Below the pieces are notes generated by a model. It searched no databases, was not told where the DNA came from, and was given only the letters and a program-made list of their open reading frames with translations. Below are positions 1 to 11,259 of a DNA stretch of 46,775 nt, in pieces. Source of the stretch: Dimorphilus gyrociliatus (taxonomy: Eukaryota > Annelida > Polychaeta > Dinophilidae); assembly GCA_904063045.1 (NCBI GenBank), contig CAJFCJ010000064.1:50879-97653 (forward strand). Reading direction: 5' to 3'. How positions within the stretch are numbered: the first letter of the stretch is position 1; the number at the start of each line of letters is the position of its first letter. A program made the translations under genes and the position numbers.

Positions 1-1058
1 GATTTTCCCACATCAGCATCATTTACATCTCCATTACAACCATAAACAAATATGTGATGAACGAAACGTTCATTTCCTTTTTCAATTAGTGGCTCCACCT
101 ATTTGAATTTATTTTAAGAGAAAAGAAAATATATTTTATGTAATAAATTATCTTTATAGAAGGTGTTAATATACCATAATCGCATGATGTTTTTCAGTGA
201 TGTTAACTATTTTGTGTATATTACACCTGTAAAATGTTGTCCCGTAACGAGGTATTTCATACTAAACAATTGAATATAAAAGATAACATTTGTAAATGAC
301 TTTTTAACTGACCTGATTTATAAGAAGATCCACTGGAAAACTATCTTTTAGTAACTGTTGTCTATTTTCAACCTGTGGATCTGATAATAGATGAATGCTA
401 CGAGTTCCTCTTCTAGATTTTCCATGATATGTAGGTGTATCAGATTCAGGATCTTGTTCATGATATGACCATATTAGTCTTGCTGTACCATCCTGCAAAA
501 AAGGAGATGTAATATTGCAGTTTTGTAGAAAATAGAGAAACTAGATCTGTTTTTGAATTGCATAGAAAATAGGTAATATCTAGAACCGTAATATCTCAGT
601 CTTTTTGGTCACAATTTGTCCTAGATCTTGAAAATTTCAAAACAGTATGTTCAGCCGTCTCCTTTCCCAAGAGTAATGTCCAATCTTGACTTTCGTCAAC
701 TGCTGGAACAGAATAATCTTCTGAAAATCTATCCTAATGGGCGAGATAATTTATTAATGGGAAAAAACTCAAAAAGATGCTGGTAATAGGTTACAGTAAA
801 GAAAGAGTTTCCATCCTTTATCCATCCTATAACAATGTCAGATCCTATCATTTTTCCTTCGGATGAAAGTCCAAAACCAACCCATCCTTTTGTTTTCACC
901 TGAACTTCAAAGGTAATATGGGAAGTGTTGTATTTCCAATATAATTTGTACACATCAGGTTCACTTATTATCAAAGAATGAGTAAATTCCTCTGACGCAG
1001 CAGGAAATGCTGCTCCGAAATGCAATAAACTGCAAACTATTATATATTTAAAAAGCAT
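1..1058 (-). CDS. DBH-like copper monooxygenase (MOXD1-type), 5' part of gene
   Basis: Copper type II ascorbate-dependent monooxygenase family, secretory pathway; substrate unknown. Minus-strand exons: 795-1058 (signal peptide, then DOMON core with GWVGFGLS and SDIVIGWI), 587-733 (starts DRF, contains QDWTLL, TAEHT and NCDQKD), 313-492 (LIWSYHEQD and RRGTRS), 175-261 (EKHHAIM) and 1-98 (GNERFVHHIFVYGC). The two HH pairs match the CuA-binding region of DBH/MOXD proteins. Introns are about 50-80 nt and GT-AG, and phases agree from exon to exon; the 587-733 donor (gttcta) is weak. The 3' catalytic half lies outside the window. Oddity: an in-frame TGA follows NCDQKD, where the family has Lys/Arg, so this copy is broken or holds a sequence error. 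Family assignment is secure; function of this copy is not. Confidence 0.85.
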
Positions 1059-1406
1059 TTTTTAAAAACATAAAGTCTACACTATCCTTCTTGTGGACGA
1101 CAAAATACGTATCAGGCAATTTAAACAGCCCATTTATAGGACAGTCGCAAATATCAATTCATTCATAGTTCAGGCCGTAAAGAAAGATATTTTTTAACAA
1201 AAGAGAGGTGTTTGTATAGCCTAAACCAAGACCAATATAACTTTTCAATAAATCATATGATATCCATTTTCTGTGACATAAAATCTCGTCTTTGGAATTT
1301 CCTTGTCAACAAAATTTACATTTCTCTGGCAATTTATAAAAAGAGAAATATAAAAATGTTTTTGTGTATGGAAAAAATAGGCAACTTCAATGATTTTCAG
1401 GATGAT
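1059..1406. other. Intergenic, probable 5' flank of the monooxygenase gene
   Basis: AT-rich sequence between the monooxygenase start codon and the LTR. I see no convincing exon; short ORFs on both strands overlap and look like chance. The promoter of the minus-strand gene should lie here, but no clear TATA or initiator motif can be picked. Confidence 0.4.
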
Positions 1407-2322
1407 ACGATAAGAGCAATTGTGTTGAAACAACAATTAACTTGAATTTATTCAAATAGATAATAAATCAACTATTTTAAAACTTTTCATTCATTATCAT
1501 ATTAAATTTTTTGGCTGTGGAATAGATGAGTAATAGAGTTTTTTTTTGTGGGGTAGATGAGCAAAAGGAGAAAAACATTTAATGGCTGGACAAACAATTT
1601 TTTCTATGATGAAACATTTCTTTGTAATGGCCTGTAAAATGATAGAAATCAACACTAACTAATAAGTTATAAATGTAGAAAAATGAATGACAGATGACAC
1701 TATAATGCAATTTATGCATTTTGTACAACTTTGGTTATATTTTACATGCTTGAACTCTATTATTTTATGCAACATATACATGTACATCTTAAAACCTACG
1801 CAAGAAAATGCTATAACATTGGCCAAACATAAGTCTGATAAGTCAGCTTGAAGGCTCATCTTTAATTACCAATAAAGGTTTGGCCAAGTTATAATTTAAT
1901 TAACTTGCCTAGGGTGTGGCCAAGTTATAATTCAATTAACCTTCCTAAATGTTCAACCTTGTAACATCCTCTTACTAAACATAAATATGAACTACACATT
2001 TTGGCAACTGTAAAGTGATGATTGGATGTCAGAGACAAACCTCAAAGTATATAAATCCTCACTATTCTCATTTGGCATGCAGCTTCCATCTGGACCCAAG
2101 GACCTGGGAAAATCATCTGGAAACAACCTCCACTGGAACCATCCATCTACTCCTCAACATTGGAAGACAGTTTGGTAATTTGGCAACCTGCTTTTACAAA
2201 CTATCTACTCTGCTATCGAACTCTCATATTGTTACTTGCTTAAGTATTATTATTGCGAATAAACCGTTTTAATTTAAACATTTGTTTAAAGGTTCGAGTA
2301 GAACCAGTATTGTTATAACTTG
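1407..2322 (+). repeat. 5' LTR of LTR retrotransposon (copy 1)
   Basis: This 916-bp block recurs in the same orientation at 11261-12176 with a constant offset of 9854 and no visible indel, so the copies are near-identical and young. It has a TATA-like box (TATATAAA, 2049-2056) and an AATAAA signal (2258-2263), in the order expected of U3-R-U5. The gag ORF follows at once. The repeat does not start with a textbook TG: shared sequence begins ACGATAAGAGCAA before TGTGTTG, so the true 5' edge may be about 1420 with a short shared flank. ORFs inside it are non-coding. Confidence 0.8.
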
Positions 2323-3605
2323 TCTTATAACTGGATGGAGAGCCTACTGTGGAGGAAATATGGAAAGCCCTCCATGACAAATTTGATCTGGATCCTTTGG
2401 AGTATCAAGAGAAATTGCTTAATTTAAAGCAAATGAATGGCGAAAGTGTGGTTCAGTTTGTTAATAGAGCAAAGAAATTGATAAAGAGGTTTTCTCCACC
2501 TAGACCAATGGAACCACAATTGCTTGCAACTATGAAAGAAATAAAACTGATTGAAGTTTTACAAAGAGGATTACAACAGGATATTCTACATTTAGTGTAC
2601 ACCTTACATCCTAAATGTCAAACATTGGCAGAACTATATGAGGCTGCTAAGCAAGCAGAAACTTCATTAAAACTAACTCAAAGAAAACCGATCACAATGG
2701 TGTCAAAATTGGAAACTCAACAAAGAAAAGAGACCAAAAAGACCCAGGTAATCAGAAAAGATGCTTCTACAGAAACCCCAAATTTTTGGAATAGAAAGCA
2801 TGCACCTGACAACAAAAATGCTACTAAAGAAAAGTTTTCAAGCCAAAAAGTCCAAAAGTATGCACCAACTACAACAAATAGAAAACGACGAAGTTCAAGA
2901 TATTCTCTGTTTTTCAGATAGTGACAAATCCACTTGTCAGCTGTTACAAAGCAAACAATCTGAGCGAAATGCTTCAACATTTATTGGACAATTTGAAACT
3001 AATACTGGTTTTAAGTTTGATGCCTTGATAGACTCTGGTAGTGACAGATCTTTCATTTCAAAAAAGGTATTAAGACAAGTTCAAGAAAAAGCATCCTTCC
3101 CAGAACAAACTGTGAAAAATGCTAGAGATGCTTCAGGAAATAGCATCGAGATATGTGGAGAAATCATTCTCAGACTTTATTTTAATGGAAAGATTATTAA
3201 ACAACACTTTCTGATCAACAAAATCATTACACAACAATGTATTATTGGGTGTGACTTTCTACAACAAAATGGAGCTACCCTTGACTTTGGCAAGAGACAG
3301 ATTATACTCCAGCCAGGTACAGAAAAGAATTACCCTGTTTGAACACAACACTTATCTTTCAAAGGATTTTACCCAGTTCCTCTTATTATGAAAAAGAATG
3401 AGAGTCAAATACTTACCCTTCAGACAACAATTGAACAAGAATATCTGGAGATGAAGGACAAAGTTACCCAAATTCTGGCAAAATATAAAGAAACTATTGC
3501 AGAAGACAGATTTGATATTGGCAATCCAGAGGTACCACCCTTGGAAATAACTCTTGAACCAGGTTCAACACCATATAGACAAAGGCCATATAGAATGCCT
3601 CCTCA
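2323..3605 (+). mobile_element. Truncated LTR-retrotransposon internal region (gag + protease)
   Basis: Internal part of a Gypsy-like element directly downstream of the LTR. A gag-like ORF (2349-2921) is rich in Lys and Gln and ends in a basic stretch. An overlapping ORF in another frame (2761-3342) carries a retroviral-type aspartic protease with the active-site motif ALIDSGSDRSFIS and the later block IIGCDFLQQNGATLDF. A third ORF (3388 to about 3605) ends with the TPYRQRPYRMPP-type linker that precedes reverse transcriptase. RT, RNase H and integrase are absent: at about 3605 the sequence switches to the outer end of inverted repeat 1. The element cannot move by itself. Gypsy rather than Bel/Pao is inferred from the pre-RT linker. 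Confidence 0.8.
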
Positions 3606-4020
3606 AATCTTTGGACTAATATCATATGTTTGCTAGTACTTGTGGACAAACTTGAGGTTCTATTTGGACCAGTACTTTTGTGTGTTGCTAAATGAGTATT
3701 ACAGATGACTATGGTTGGGAGTAGAGCCAAAAAATTGAGGAATAATTACTTCAAAATGGAAGAATCAGCTTGGAAAGGTTCTGAAAAAGAAGTTTCTCCT
3801 GATACAAAAAAGATCTTTTACATTGATGAAAATCTTCAAAAATTGAAACATTTTCTCCCATAATCATTTCACAGAATATTGAAATGTTTTTGGATATCTT
3901 TAAGCAAGAATATTATAAATATAAATTTTGAAAAAGGAAGAAATTGGGGTGAAAATGGCATGAATCTTAAATCTTCCAAATCTTAAAAAAAACATCAGGA
4001 GAGTTCAATAGCAGAGGATT
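3606..4020. other. Outer end of arm 1: dispersed-repeat and old-LTR remnants, no gene
   Basis: 3606-3720 is a member of a dispersed repeat (block with tactggtccaaatagaacct in the right arm) with relatives near 8690-8750, 27560-27660, 31035-31150 and 32420-32520. The rest, up to the Tc1 terminal repeat, is AT-rich with no supported exon. 3985-4020 matches, in reverse, the 3' part of the LTR family (tctgctattgaactctc), so it is the far side of an old LTR split by the Tc1 insertion. Confidence 0.5.
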
Positions 4021-4809
4021 TATAAAGTGGACAACATGTATATATGGATGCCATAAATTTTGATAGGCCAATTTTTAATTAACAGTTAAAATTGTTTGTC
4101 CCATGCAAATTAGTATTTTTTGTCTAAATTTATAAAGAAAAAGAGTTAAATTGACATAATATTGAAAAAAATTGAAGAAAATGATAATATTTTTTGAAGA
4201 TTATTAGCAAAAATTTTTAATAATTTTCATAAGTTTTTTCTTTAGTTGGCTGTTTATCAGAACATCGAGTTGACATCTGGTTTGACATTCAAGAAACTGA
4301 AAGATAACAAGCAAAGAGTGACAACAGCAAAGATATTAAAGGAATTAGAAGTAGATGTAAGCATAAGAACAATACAGAGGGAGCTGAAAAGACAAAATTT
4401 CAAATATAACAGAGTCAGACAAAGAACTGATCTCACCTCCAAAGATTAAGAAATGCTCCTATGAGGTTATCAACAGAAATCCACTCTTGTTGCCAGGCTT
4501 ATATGGGGGAATGGGCTGTAGAATAAGCAAATGTATAGAAAGAGAGGGTGGGCACATACAAAAGTAGACCAAAAATTTAACAATTGAACATTGTTCCAAT
4601 AAACATGTCGCGCGGCCAAATAAGAAAAAAACTCAGAAAACTATGGAAATTTCTATAAAAAAAATATGTAAAAACGTACCTAACTGCTGTTTTAAAGAAA
4701 TTTATATAAAATTGCAAGATTAGCCTATTATTAGCCTTTTTTCATCACAAAAAAGGTTTTGGCCTATAAAAATTTGAGGTGTTCCAACATACCTGTTGTC
4801 CACTTTATA
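4021..4809 (+). mobile_element. Tc1/mariner-like element relic with terminal inverted repeats
   Basis: The ends are inverted copies: TAAAGTGGACAACA at 4023-4036 and its complement ending at 4807, flanked by TA on both sides, the target duplication of Tc1/mariner elements. The similarity continues imperfectly inward (GGCC at both ends). Inside, 4246-4449 encodes a helix-turn-helix like the second DNA-binding domain of Tc1/Tc3 transposases (TTAKILKELEVDVSIRTIQR). The DDE catalytic domain is missing, so it is a non-autonomous relic of about 790 bp. Right-arm counterpart: 19354-20142. Confidence 0.75.
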
Positions 4810-5090
4810 CATTTTCGGAACTGTGTAGTTTATATTTATGTTTAGAAACAGAATGTTACAAGGTTCAACACTTAAGAGGGCTAATTGAATTATAACTTGG
4901 TCAAAGCTTAACTGATAATTAAAGATGAACCTTAAAGATGACTAACTAAGCCTATGTTTGGCTAAATGTTATTGTAATTTCTTGAGCAGGCTCTATAAGA
5001 GGTACACATATCAGTATTTGTATAAAATAATATAGTTCAAGTATAAAATATAACCAAAGTTGTACACCACTGAATACATGCAACTGATAT
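4810..5090 (-). repeat. Old LTR remnant, split by the Tc1 element
   Basis: Reverse complement of the U3 part of the 1407-2322 LTR (about 1715-2000), clearly diverged: shared blocks include caaagttgtacaacttt-type, ccaagttataattcaatta and aaacataaatataaactacac. The Tc1 element interrupts it exactly at the LTR's TATATAAATCC box, and the remaining LTR 3' part lies on the other side (3985-4020). An ancient solo LTR of the same family is the likely origin. Confidence 0.7.
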
Positions 5091-5210
5091 GAAAAGTGTC
5101 ATTCTATCAGTATTTATATCATAGATGTCGCTAGTGTTTATTGACTTCATTTAAAAAAAGATTTAAATACTAGTATTTATCATGCAATATGCTTAAGTGT
5201 ATTTAATGAT

Positions 5211-7359
5211 TTAATAGGAAATAGTTGCAAATTTATACAATCCTTCAATTTTGATATTTGGGTCAATTTTCAAAATTTGTAGAGAAATAATGTTCTTTAG
5301 ACATCTATATCTATAAAGTATTTTATCATCAAGGGTCATCATATAACCATTTTCAAAACATTGTTCATTAGACTTTTCATGTTCAGCAACTACTACAACA
5401 TCATTTCCTTTCAATTTCTTACCAACTATCACACCAATTTCCATTGTATTATTAATATATAAACTGGAAACAATTATTCTAGGTGAATTTAATTGTTGGC
5501 AATCCTCTATAAATTTATTAGCAGCTACAAAATCTATAAAAAAAACAATATTATGTGATGTTTATCAAAAAAAAGAACAAAAATTATTAGAAATCATTCT
5601 TAACTGTTCATATAATTATTTTTTAATTGTCCATAAAATTGAACATCATCAATTCTTATATTACATTTAGCTAGAATAGTTAATTTATTCATTATTACTC
5701 CTAAAAAATATCCACAATTTGTCATTTTTCCTTCAAAATTTGTAGTCATTTCTAATAAGGCTTCTGTGTTCCTTTCATTAAAAAACTTCATTTCAACTCC
5801 TTTTTCTATTAATTGATTGTCAGTTTCAACTGTTGAAAAAGAAGATATTTTATTAACTTATAGAAAACAATGATTTTGAAGAATAATGTATTTTTCATTA
5901 CATGTTATGCAAATTACATCAAGAAAATTTTCTATTGTATTTATGGTTAGAATATCATTGGCTTTCATTTGAATACTTCCAGAGAGATATGGTATATCAT
6001 TTTTCAACTTGGATAAAACATGACCTTTTTGTTCATAATGAATATCTGGAAAGGAATAAAGAATATTTTAAATGTTATCTTTAAAATAAGTACATTTTTT
6101 TTTGTTGAACAATTGATTTTCTTTGAAATTCACTAAAAAGTTCGCCATTTTGGTTTTTTTCTTATTTTTTAAATTTTATATTTGATAGATGGTTTATGTC
6201 GTTGCCTAAGTGATTCAATTGTATGGAAAGTATACTTACAATTTGTTGAAAGATTTATATCTTCTCTTTTACGATACAGAAAAATATTAGCTATTGGAAG
6301 ATAATTTTCCAAATTTCCATTTTCAAGTTCAGATTTTATAAGAACATATCTTCCAAGTAAATATTTTGATTTAGAACCAACATATGTTGTTGGAACATAA
6401 AAGAGACTGGTTTTTATCCGATCCAATAGATATTTATTTGAAATTTGACCACAAGTGAAAGGTAATTCACTTACAAATATAGCAAAGTATTGCCTTGTAG
6501 GAACTGTAATTTATTTCAATATATATAATAATAAATTAAGAATCAGCTTATAACTTACTATTCTCATCAGTTCTATCAATTAAAATTGTCCTTATCTCAT
6601 AATATTTCAATAGATCAATTCTAATAAATGGTTGGGTTCCAATATATTTCCCAGAATTAATAAAGGTTGTATATAGCCTATCAGTAAGCAACTTAACATT
6701 AGGATTTGATACATTTGAAATGAATAATTCTGTATTTTCAAGTGATAATAATTTTTCATCTGAAAAAAAAAGTAAAAATGATGACAAGATTTTCTATTAA
6801 AATTATTACCCGAATCTCTAATTAAATTTCCTCTTATTCTCACTTCTTCTATAATCAAAAATACTCCAAAATATGCTTGTTGCAAAAATACAAAATTTCC
6901 AGTACAATTACATAGTTCACAATGAAAATTTTCATCATTATACAAAGATTTTCCTGTCACAATCTTTGAATAATTAATACACAATTCATTATTATCATGC
7001 AATTGATTTTCGGTATAAACAAGAAAATTTCTTAGACTATCTAAAAATTGTAAATTTTAATAATATCTCATTAAAATTCTATTTAAAAAAAAACCTTGAT
7101 ATTCTCTATTATAGAAACACATTTCTGTAATTCTATAATATCCATTAAGATCAACAGTCCACCATCCATAATTAAAATCTCTGTCTCTTGCATATCCAAC
7201 ATTTGCCCCACCTTCTACAGCATTTATGGCTAAATCATTGAAATGTGTTGTACGCTGATATGCATCACGAGAATGAGCGATATCTTCATCAAGTTTTATG
7301 TAACTTTGAGCAATTGATAAAATATTATAAAGAAATGAATAAAGATAAATCAACTTCAT
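5211..7359 (-). CDS. Secreted F5/8C (fucolectin-like) multidomain lectin, left-arm copy
   Basis: Probable secreted carbohydrate-binding protein. Exons: 7095-7359 (signal peptide starting MKLIYLYSFLY, then AINAVEGG and WWTVDLNGYYRI), 6810-7040 (C-rich second half ending FLIIEEVRIRG), 6559-6759 (second domain: LLTDRLY, FIRIDLLKYYEIRTI), 6240-6503, 5918-6045, 5605-5829 and 5211-5533 (terminal). WW.VDL and the closing EEVRI strand are the F5/8C/fucolectin signature; domains are split over exon pairs. Phases agree except around exon 5, which is one base longer than the right-arm copy in an A4T4 versus A4T3 run; neither length gives a clean phase into exon 6, so exons 6-7 could belong to a separate gene. 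Ligand not predictable. Confidence 0.75.
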
Positions 7360-7413
7360 TCTATGGTTTTTCTCTCTTCTCTTTCTTTTCTCTCTCTCTC
7401 TGTTTAAGAACAA

Positions 7414-8362
7414 TAAAAGAGAAATGAGAAAAAAAAAACTTTCTTGTTCTCCAATTTAATGATTTTCAATATTTACTATAGAATTTCCATGAAAAACTTG
7501 TATCTTAGATAAATTATTCAAACATTTTGATGAAAAAAAACATTTATAAAGTTCAGACAATTTTCTTTTTTATTGAATTATTGAAGTATTTGTAAAGACT
7601 AGAAGATTATTGCTTATTTAAAATATAATATTAATCTTTGTTAAAATATTCATTATATAATTATAGAATTTTTAAATATATATTGAATTTCTATCTTGTA
7701 TTTTTTGTCTTTTAACAAGGACTGATCTTTAGCATTGTTAAGGAGAGACAATTGTAAATAAAAAGACACCTTTTCCTAATCTATTACTTATAGATGATAT
7801 CCATTTTTCATTCAGATAATCATTTAAGTATTTGATACTGTTTTGTCAACACATTGAAAATTAGTTTTTGTATTATATTTCTTAAAATAGTCATTAGAAG
7901 GTAAACCTACTGTTAATTTAATTCTTCTTTAACACAGAAAATCACAAGAAGTAGTTTAATAAAAATTATTATAGCCGAATCTTTCTCACTTTTGACAAAA
8001 GTTTGTCCAATCACCTTTTTCTTCTGTTGCAAGTTTACTTGTGCCAAGTCTTTTGTTAAATAAAATATATCATTTTTTTTTTGATTTTTTCACCTTGTTC
8101 ATAGAAAGGAAAAAGATTTTATATCTGGTCATATTTTGAGCAGATACTATCTTTCCAAAAGGAAAAAACTGCACTTTTCCAATAGAACCAGACAAATTAA
8201 AGATTCTTACTGTACTTTGTTGAGTCATTTTGATAAAGTTTTTTATGTTTTTCAATGAAAACCATCTTTTGTGAAGAGATTTAGTTGTTATAACCTGTTA
8301 CTGTATACATAGAAGTATTGTCATATTGATATTTGGGAAATTGAATGATGGAACTTTAGAAA
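7414..8362. other. Intergenic between lectin and protease-homologue genes
   Basis: AT-rich. It begins with a (CT)n/(TTC)n tract at 7371-7401 just upstream of the lectin start. A 61-codon minus-strand ORF (8070-8255) is open in both arms but matches no family I recognise. No supported exon otherwise. Confidence 0.35.
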
Positions 8363-9318
8363 GAATTTTATTTCATAAGAAATAGATTTTTTGACCATAT
8401 TAGATGGAGCCACTATGGAATTGACAAAGCTGGTTAGTCTCTAATCTGTAAACATAGATTGAACTGTATTATTAGATTGAAATTCATTTACTCAATACAT
8501 ATTGTAGCTGGGGCACAGAAAAATTTTGCTAAATGGATCCCCTATGATTTTAATCATGATGAAAAGGAGGTGAGGGTGAGTCATTGTATTGAACTATTCC
8601 AGGTATCTACAAAGACAGGTGTTGCCACCTGCTGGTCATGAAGCATTTGTTTAGGGATTATATTTTAGATATATCATGTATTGTTTTTATGTTTTCTATT
8701 TGAATTAGTACTTTGGTTAATTGGTAAATGATTGGAAAGGACAAATATGAGAAGTTGGAACTGGTCAAAAAGTCAACAATAGTTGAGTTTCACTTTCTGA
8801 TACCCTTTAGCTGGCCACTAAATTAATGTTCTTAAGTGGTTACAGTAAGACTAATGTAGTTCTATAATTAATGCTAAATTCATTACATTTATTTGTAAGA
8901 ATTTTTTATGCTCACCTGCATTGCAGCATATACGTATAATAGAATAATGCTTTTCCTTTGAAGAAATTGATAGAATTTTCTGATAATCATTGTCTTCCAA
9001 TCCTTTTTGTGAGCTATGTATAAAAGTGTGTCAATGGGTATTATTATTATTGACAGAAGGAAATTGATTAGTATTCTGGGAGAAGTTCTTGCCCAAGATA
9101 TAAAATCAGATTATTTTATTTAAAAAATCTTCAAAATATAGGTAACAATTTCTGCTGGTACTCCACTAAACTGCAATATCAATTCAAGAGTAACTGTTAC
9201 TGCTTTTGTATCCTCTCCTGAAAATTGTGATGCTGATAACACTGCCCTTACCCAAATTGGACCTAATTTCCAATGGATCAAAAAGACTGTAGAAAGTGAA
9301 GAATACTGTGTAGACTAA
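8363..9318 (+). pseudogene. Trypsin-fold serine protease homologue (catalytic Ser and Asp replaced), degenerate
   Basis: The best exon is 9142-9318: AGTPLNC, then RVTVTAFVSSPENC and FQWIKKTV before the stop. It aligns end to end with the GDSGGP exon of the trypsin next door ([25 protein letters not shown]), starts at the same phase-0 boundary, and has Ala where catalytic Ser195 should be. Upstream, in the right order but with weaker support, are 8951-9003 (LKKLIEFSDNHCLP, aligned with the trypsin's LKLIKEIEF...CLP, with Asn at the Asp102 position), 8514-8602 (GAQKNFAKW) and 8363-8431. A 95-bp repeat copy (9004-9098) cuts the second of these. A cysteine exon is missing, so this is probably a broken gene. 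It converges tail-to-tail on the trypsin gene. Confidence 0.5.
9004..9098. repeat. 95-bp direct repeat, copy 1
   Basis: Identical to 10765-10859 (offset 1761); mirrored at 15068-15162. On the minus strand the unit ends with a splice acceptor and the first bases of the trypsin Asp exon (acatag/ctcacaaaaa), so it is a piece of intron plus exon edge copied into the neighbouring protease homologue. Confidence 0.85.
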
Positions 9319-10764
9319 GGTAAAAATTACTTTTCAGTAGTGCTCTTATTTAATTCAAATAAATTCACTACAGCTTAAGCATCTAAAGAATGGTAACCCT
9401 GATAAACTTTCTGGTAACATAACATAGTTTGCGCACTTTAGCTCACTAGTTCTGGCAAAAGATATACACACTCTATGAAGAGATTCCCTGAGTAAATTGC
9501 TCAATCTTTGATTAAGGAAACTTTATTTAAAACAATATCTATTAAAAAATATAAATATCCATATATGCTTAATTAAGTAGTTTGTCATTGTTGTTTTGCT
9601 CAATTTTGCCAAACTCTTTCTCATATACTTTCATAGAAGTATTCTAACTACTATGTTATAATTTATTATAAGGATAAAATTTTATAAATATTAGTACAAG
9701 AGAATATGTCCTTCTGATAAGTTTGTTTTTTTCTAAATTGTGCTCTTCATCTTTTTTATGCAAGGCTCATATCAGTGGAAATCTGCTCTTTAATCCAATC
9801 AAAGTAGGTCGAAACCTAAAAAATACATAATAAAAGATGTAGATGAATATAAATGCAATTCTGGTAAAATGTCTTTTGTACACTCTGAAAATTGTTAATT
9901 TGGCTTGATGCCTGTTTCCCTAAAGGTACTATTTGCTTCTACCCATTCACTCATCTCAGTGTCCCTGATATTATAATCAAGTTAAAAGTGATACTACTCA
10001 ATACTTAGGAGAATATTAATCACTATAAAAAGATATACATCTTTCAGTGTTTAACAAAGACTTTTAGCCAGTTCTGTAAATATATAGAAGATGATATACT
10101 CTTGTATAAACACTCATTTTCTTAATGCAACCCCTATATCCCCAACTTGCCAATCCAATAAGTCTCCAACGGTTATTGATTTTGCAATGCAATGGTCCAC
10201 CAGAATCTCCCTAAAAATGTAAAAAACTCATTAAGAATAGAAGATTAACAAAACGTTTTTGCCAAAAAAAAGAATTCATATTAGGATAAGAACCCTAAAA
10301 TGTAATTTGGGAGCATTTTGTCTTAATTTTAAAGAAAAATTCAAAAATTACATACAGTACAAGCTATTCCTTGTTCACTTTTAGATTTTCCAACACAAAT
10401 CATTCCTGGATATTTCAGGAGAGTAGAAGGAAACATTTCTTTGTTACATTCATCTTTTTCAAACATCTGTTGTTTTACTCTGTATAGAAATCTAGCGACA
10501 GCTAAAAAAATAGATAAAAGTATTTAATATATATAGTAATGTACATAAAAAGACATTTAGATACAAACTTTCACTGTCCAAACATCCATAGCCACTAATT
10601 TCACATTCATATTTGTTTGTAATACCATAATCTCTTTCTGGCAAGCAAATAGGAAGTATATCTGGTGTGAATTCTATTTCTTTTATCAATTTTAAAACAG
10701 CAATATCATCTTGTAGAGACACTCTTCTATAATTTTTATTCATATAAATCTTTTGAACTCGGAT

Positions 10765-10859
10765 TTTTTGTGAGCTATGTATAAAAGTGTGTCAATGGGT
10801 ATTATTATTATTGACAGAAGGAAATTGATTAGTATTCTGGGAGAAGTTCTTGCCCAAGA
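10765..10859. repeat. 95-bp direct repeat, copy 2 (resident copy at trypsin Asp exon)
   Basis: Same unit as 9004-9098. Here it lies at its natural place: intron end, acceptor AG and the first bases of the exon starting at 10774, whose phase fits the preceding His exon. That makes this the likely source copy. Confidence 0.8.
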
Positions 10860-11259
10860 AGAGAATAAATGATCAGGATTGATTACACTGTACAAGAAAT
10901 TTATTATTAATAAGAACATTTTTATCCTCTTTGAAAAGGTGTATGTCATAGAAGAAAACAATGAAAACTTTCAAATCAATTTATAATTGTACTCAAAAAT
11001 CAGAAGTTGTACTAAAAAAATTTCAAAATATTTTATTTTTTTTTAAAAGATTGCAATTTTGCTTTTGACAATTGTGGATATTCAATAAAAAACAATCCAA
11101 TGCAACCATTTGAAAGGTTTAAAATGTTTGATTCAAAAATTTTTAATTGTACATAGTTTTAAATTTTTTTTTTGTAAATAAGAAATAATATTTGTCTTTG
11201 TTTTTTGTTTTTAGCAAATGTTATGGTCATTTCTAGTGAAAATTTAAAATTTACCCAAA

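Larger units (their letters stand above)
3605..11259. repeat. Inverted repeat 1, left arm
   Basis: Reverse-complement copy of 12907-20718. Matching features have coordinate sums of 24162-24167, so the arms are collinear with only one- to few-base indels over most of their length. The outer end lies at the truncated retrotransposon (shared TCAAA at the junction); the inner end is one base from the second LTR. About 190 bp present in the right arm (about 20440-20610) are missing near 3718 in the left. The arm carries a Tc1 relic, an old LTR, a lectin gene, a protease homologue and the 3' half of a trypsin gene. Confidence 0.9.

Noticed and set aside
1659-2272. ORFs of 66 and 85 codons conserved twice (1659-1859, 2015-2272 and their copies at 11513, 11869)
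   Set aside because: They lie inside the LTR and are conserved only because the LTRs are near-identical.
2323-3605. Intact endogenous retrovirus
   Set aside because: Only LTR, gag-like and protease parts are present; there is no RT, integrase or envelope, and nothing is virus-specific.
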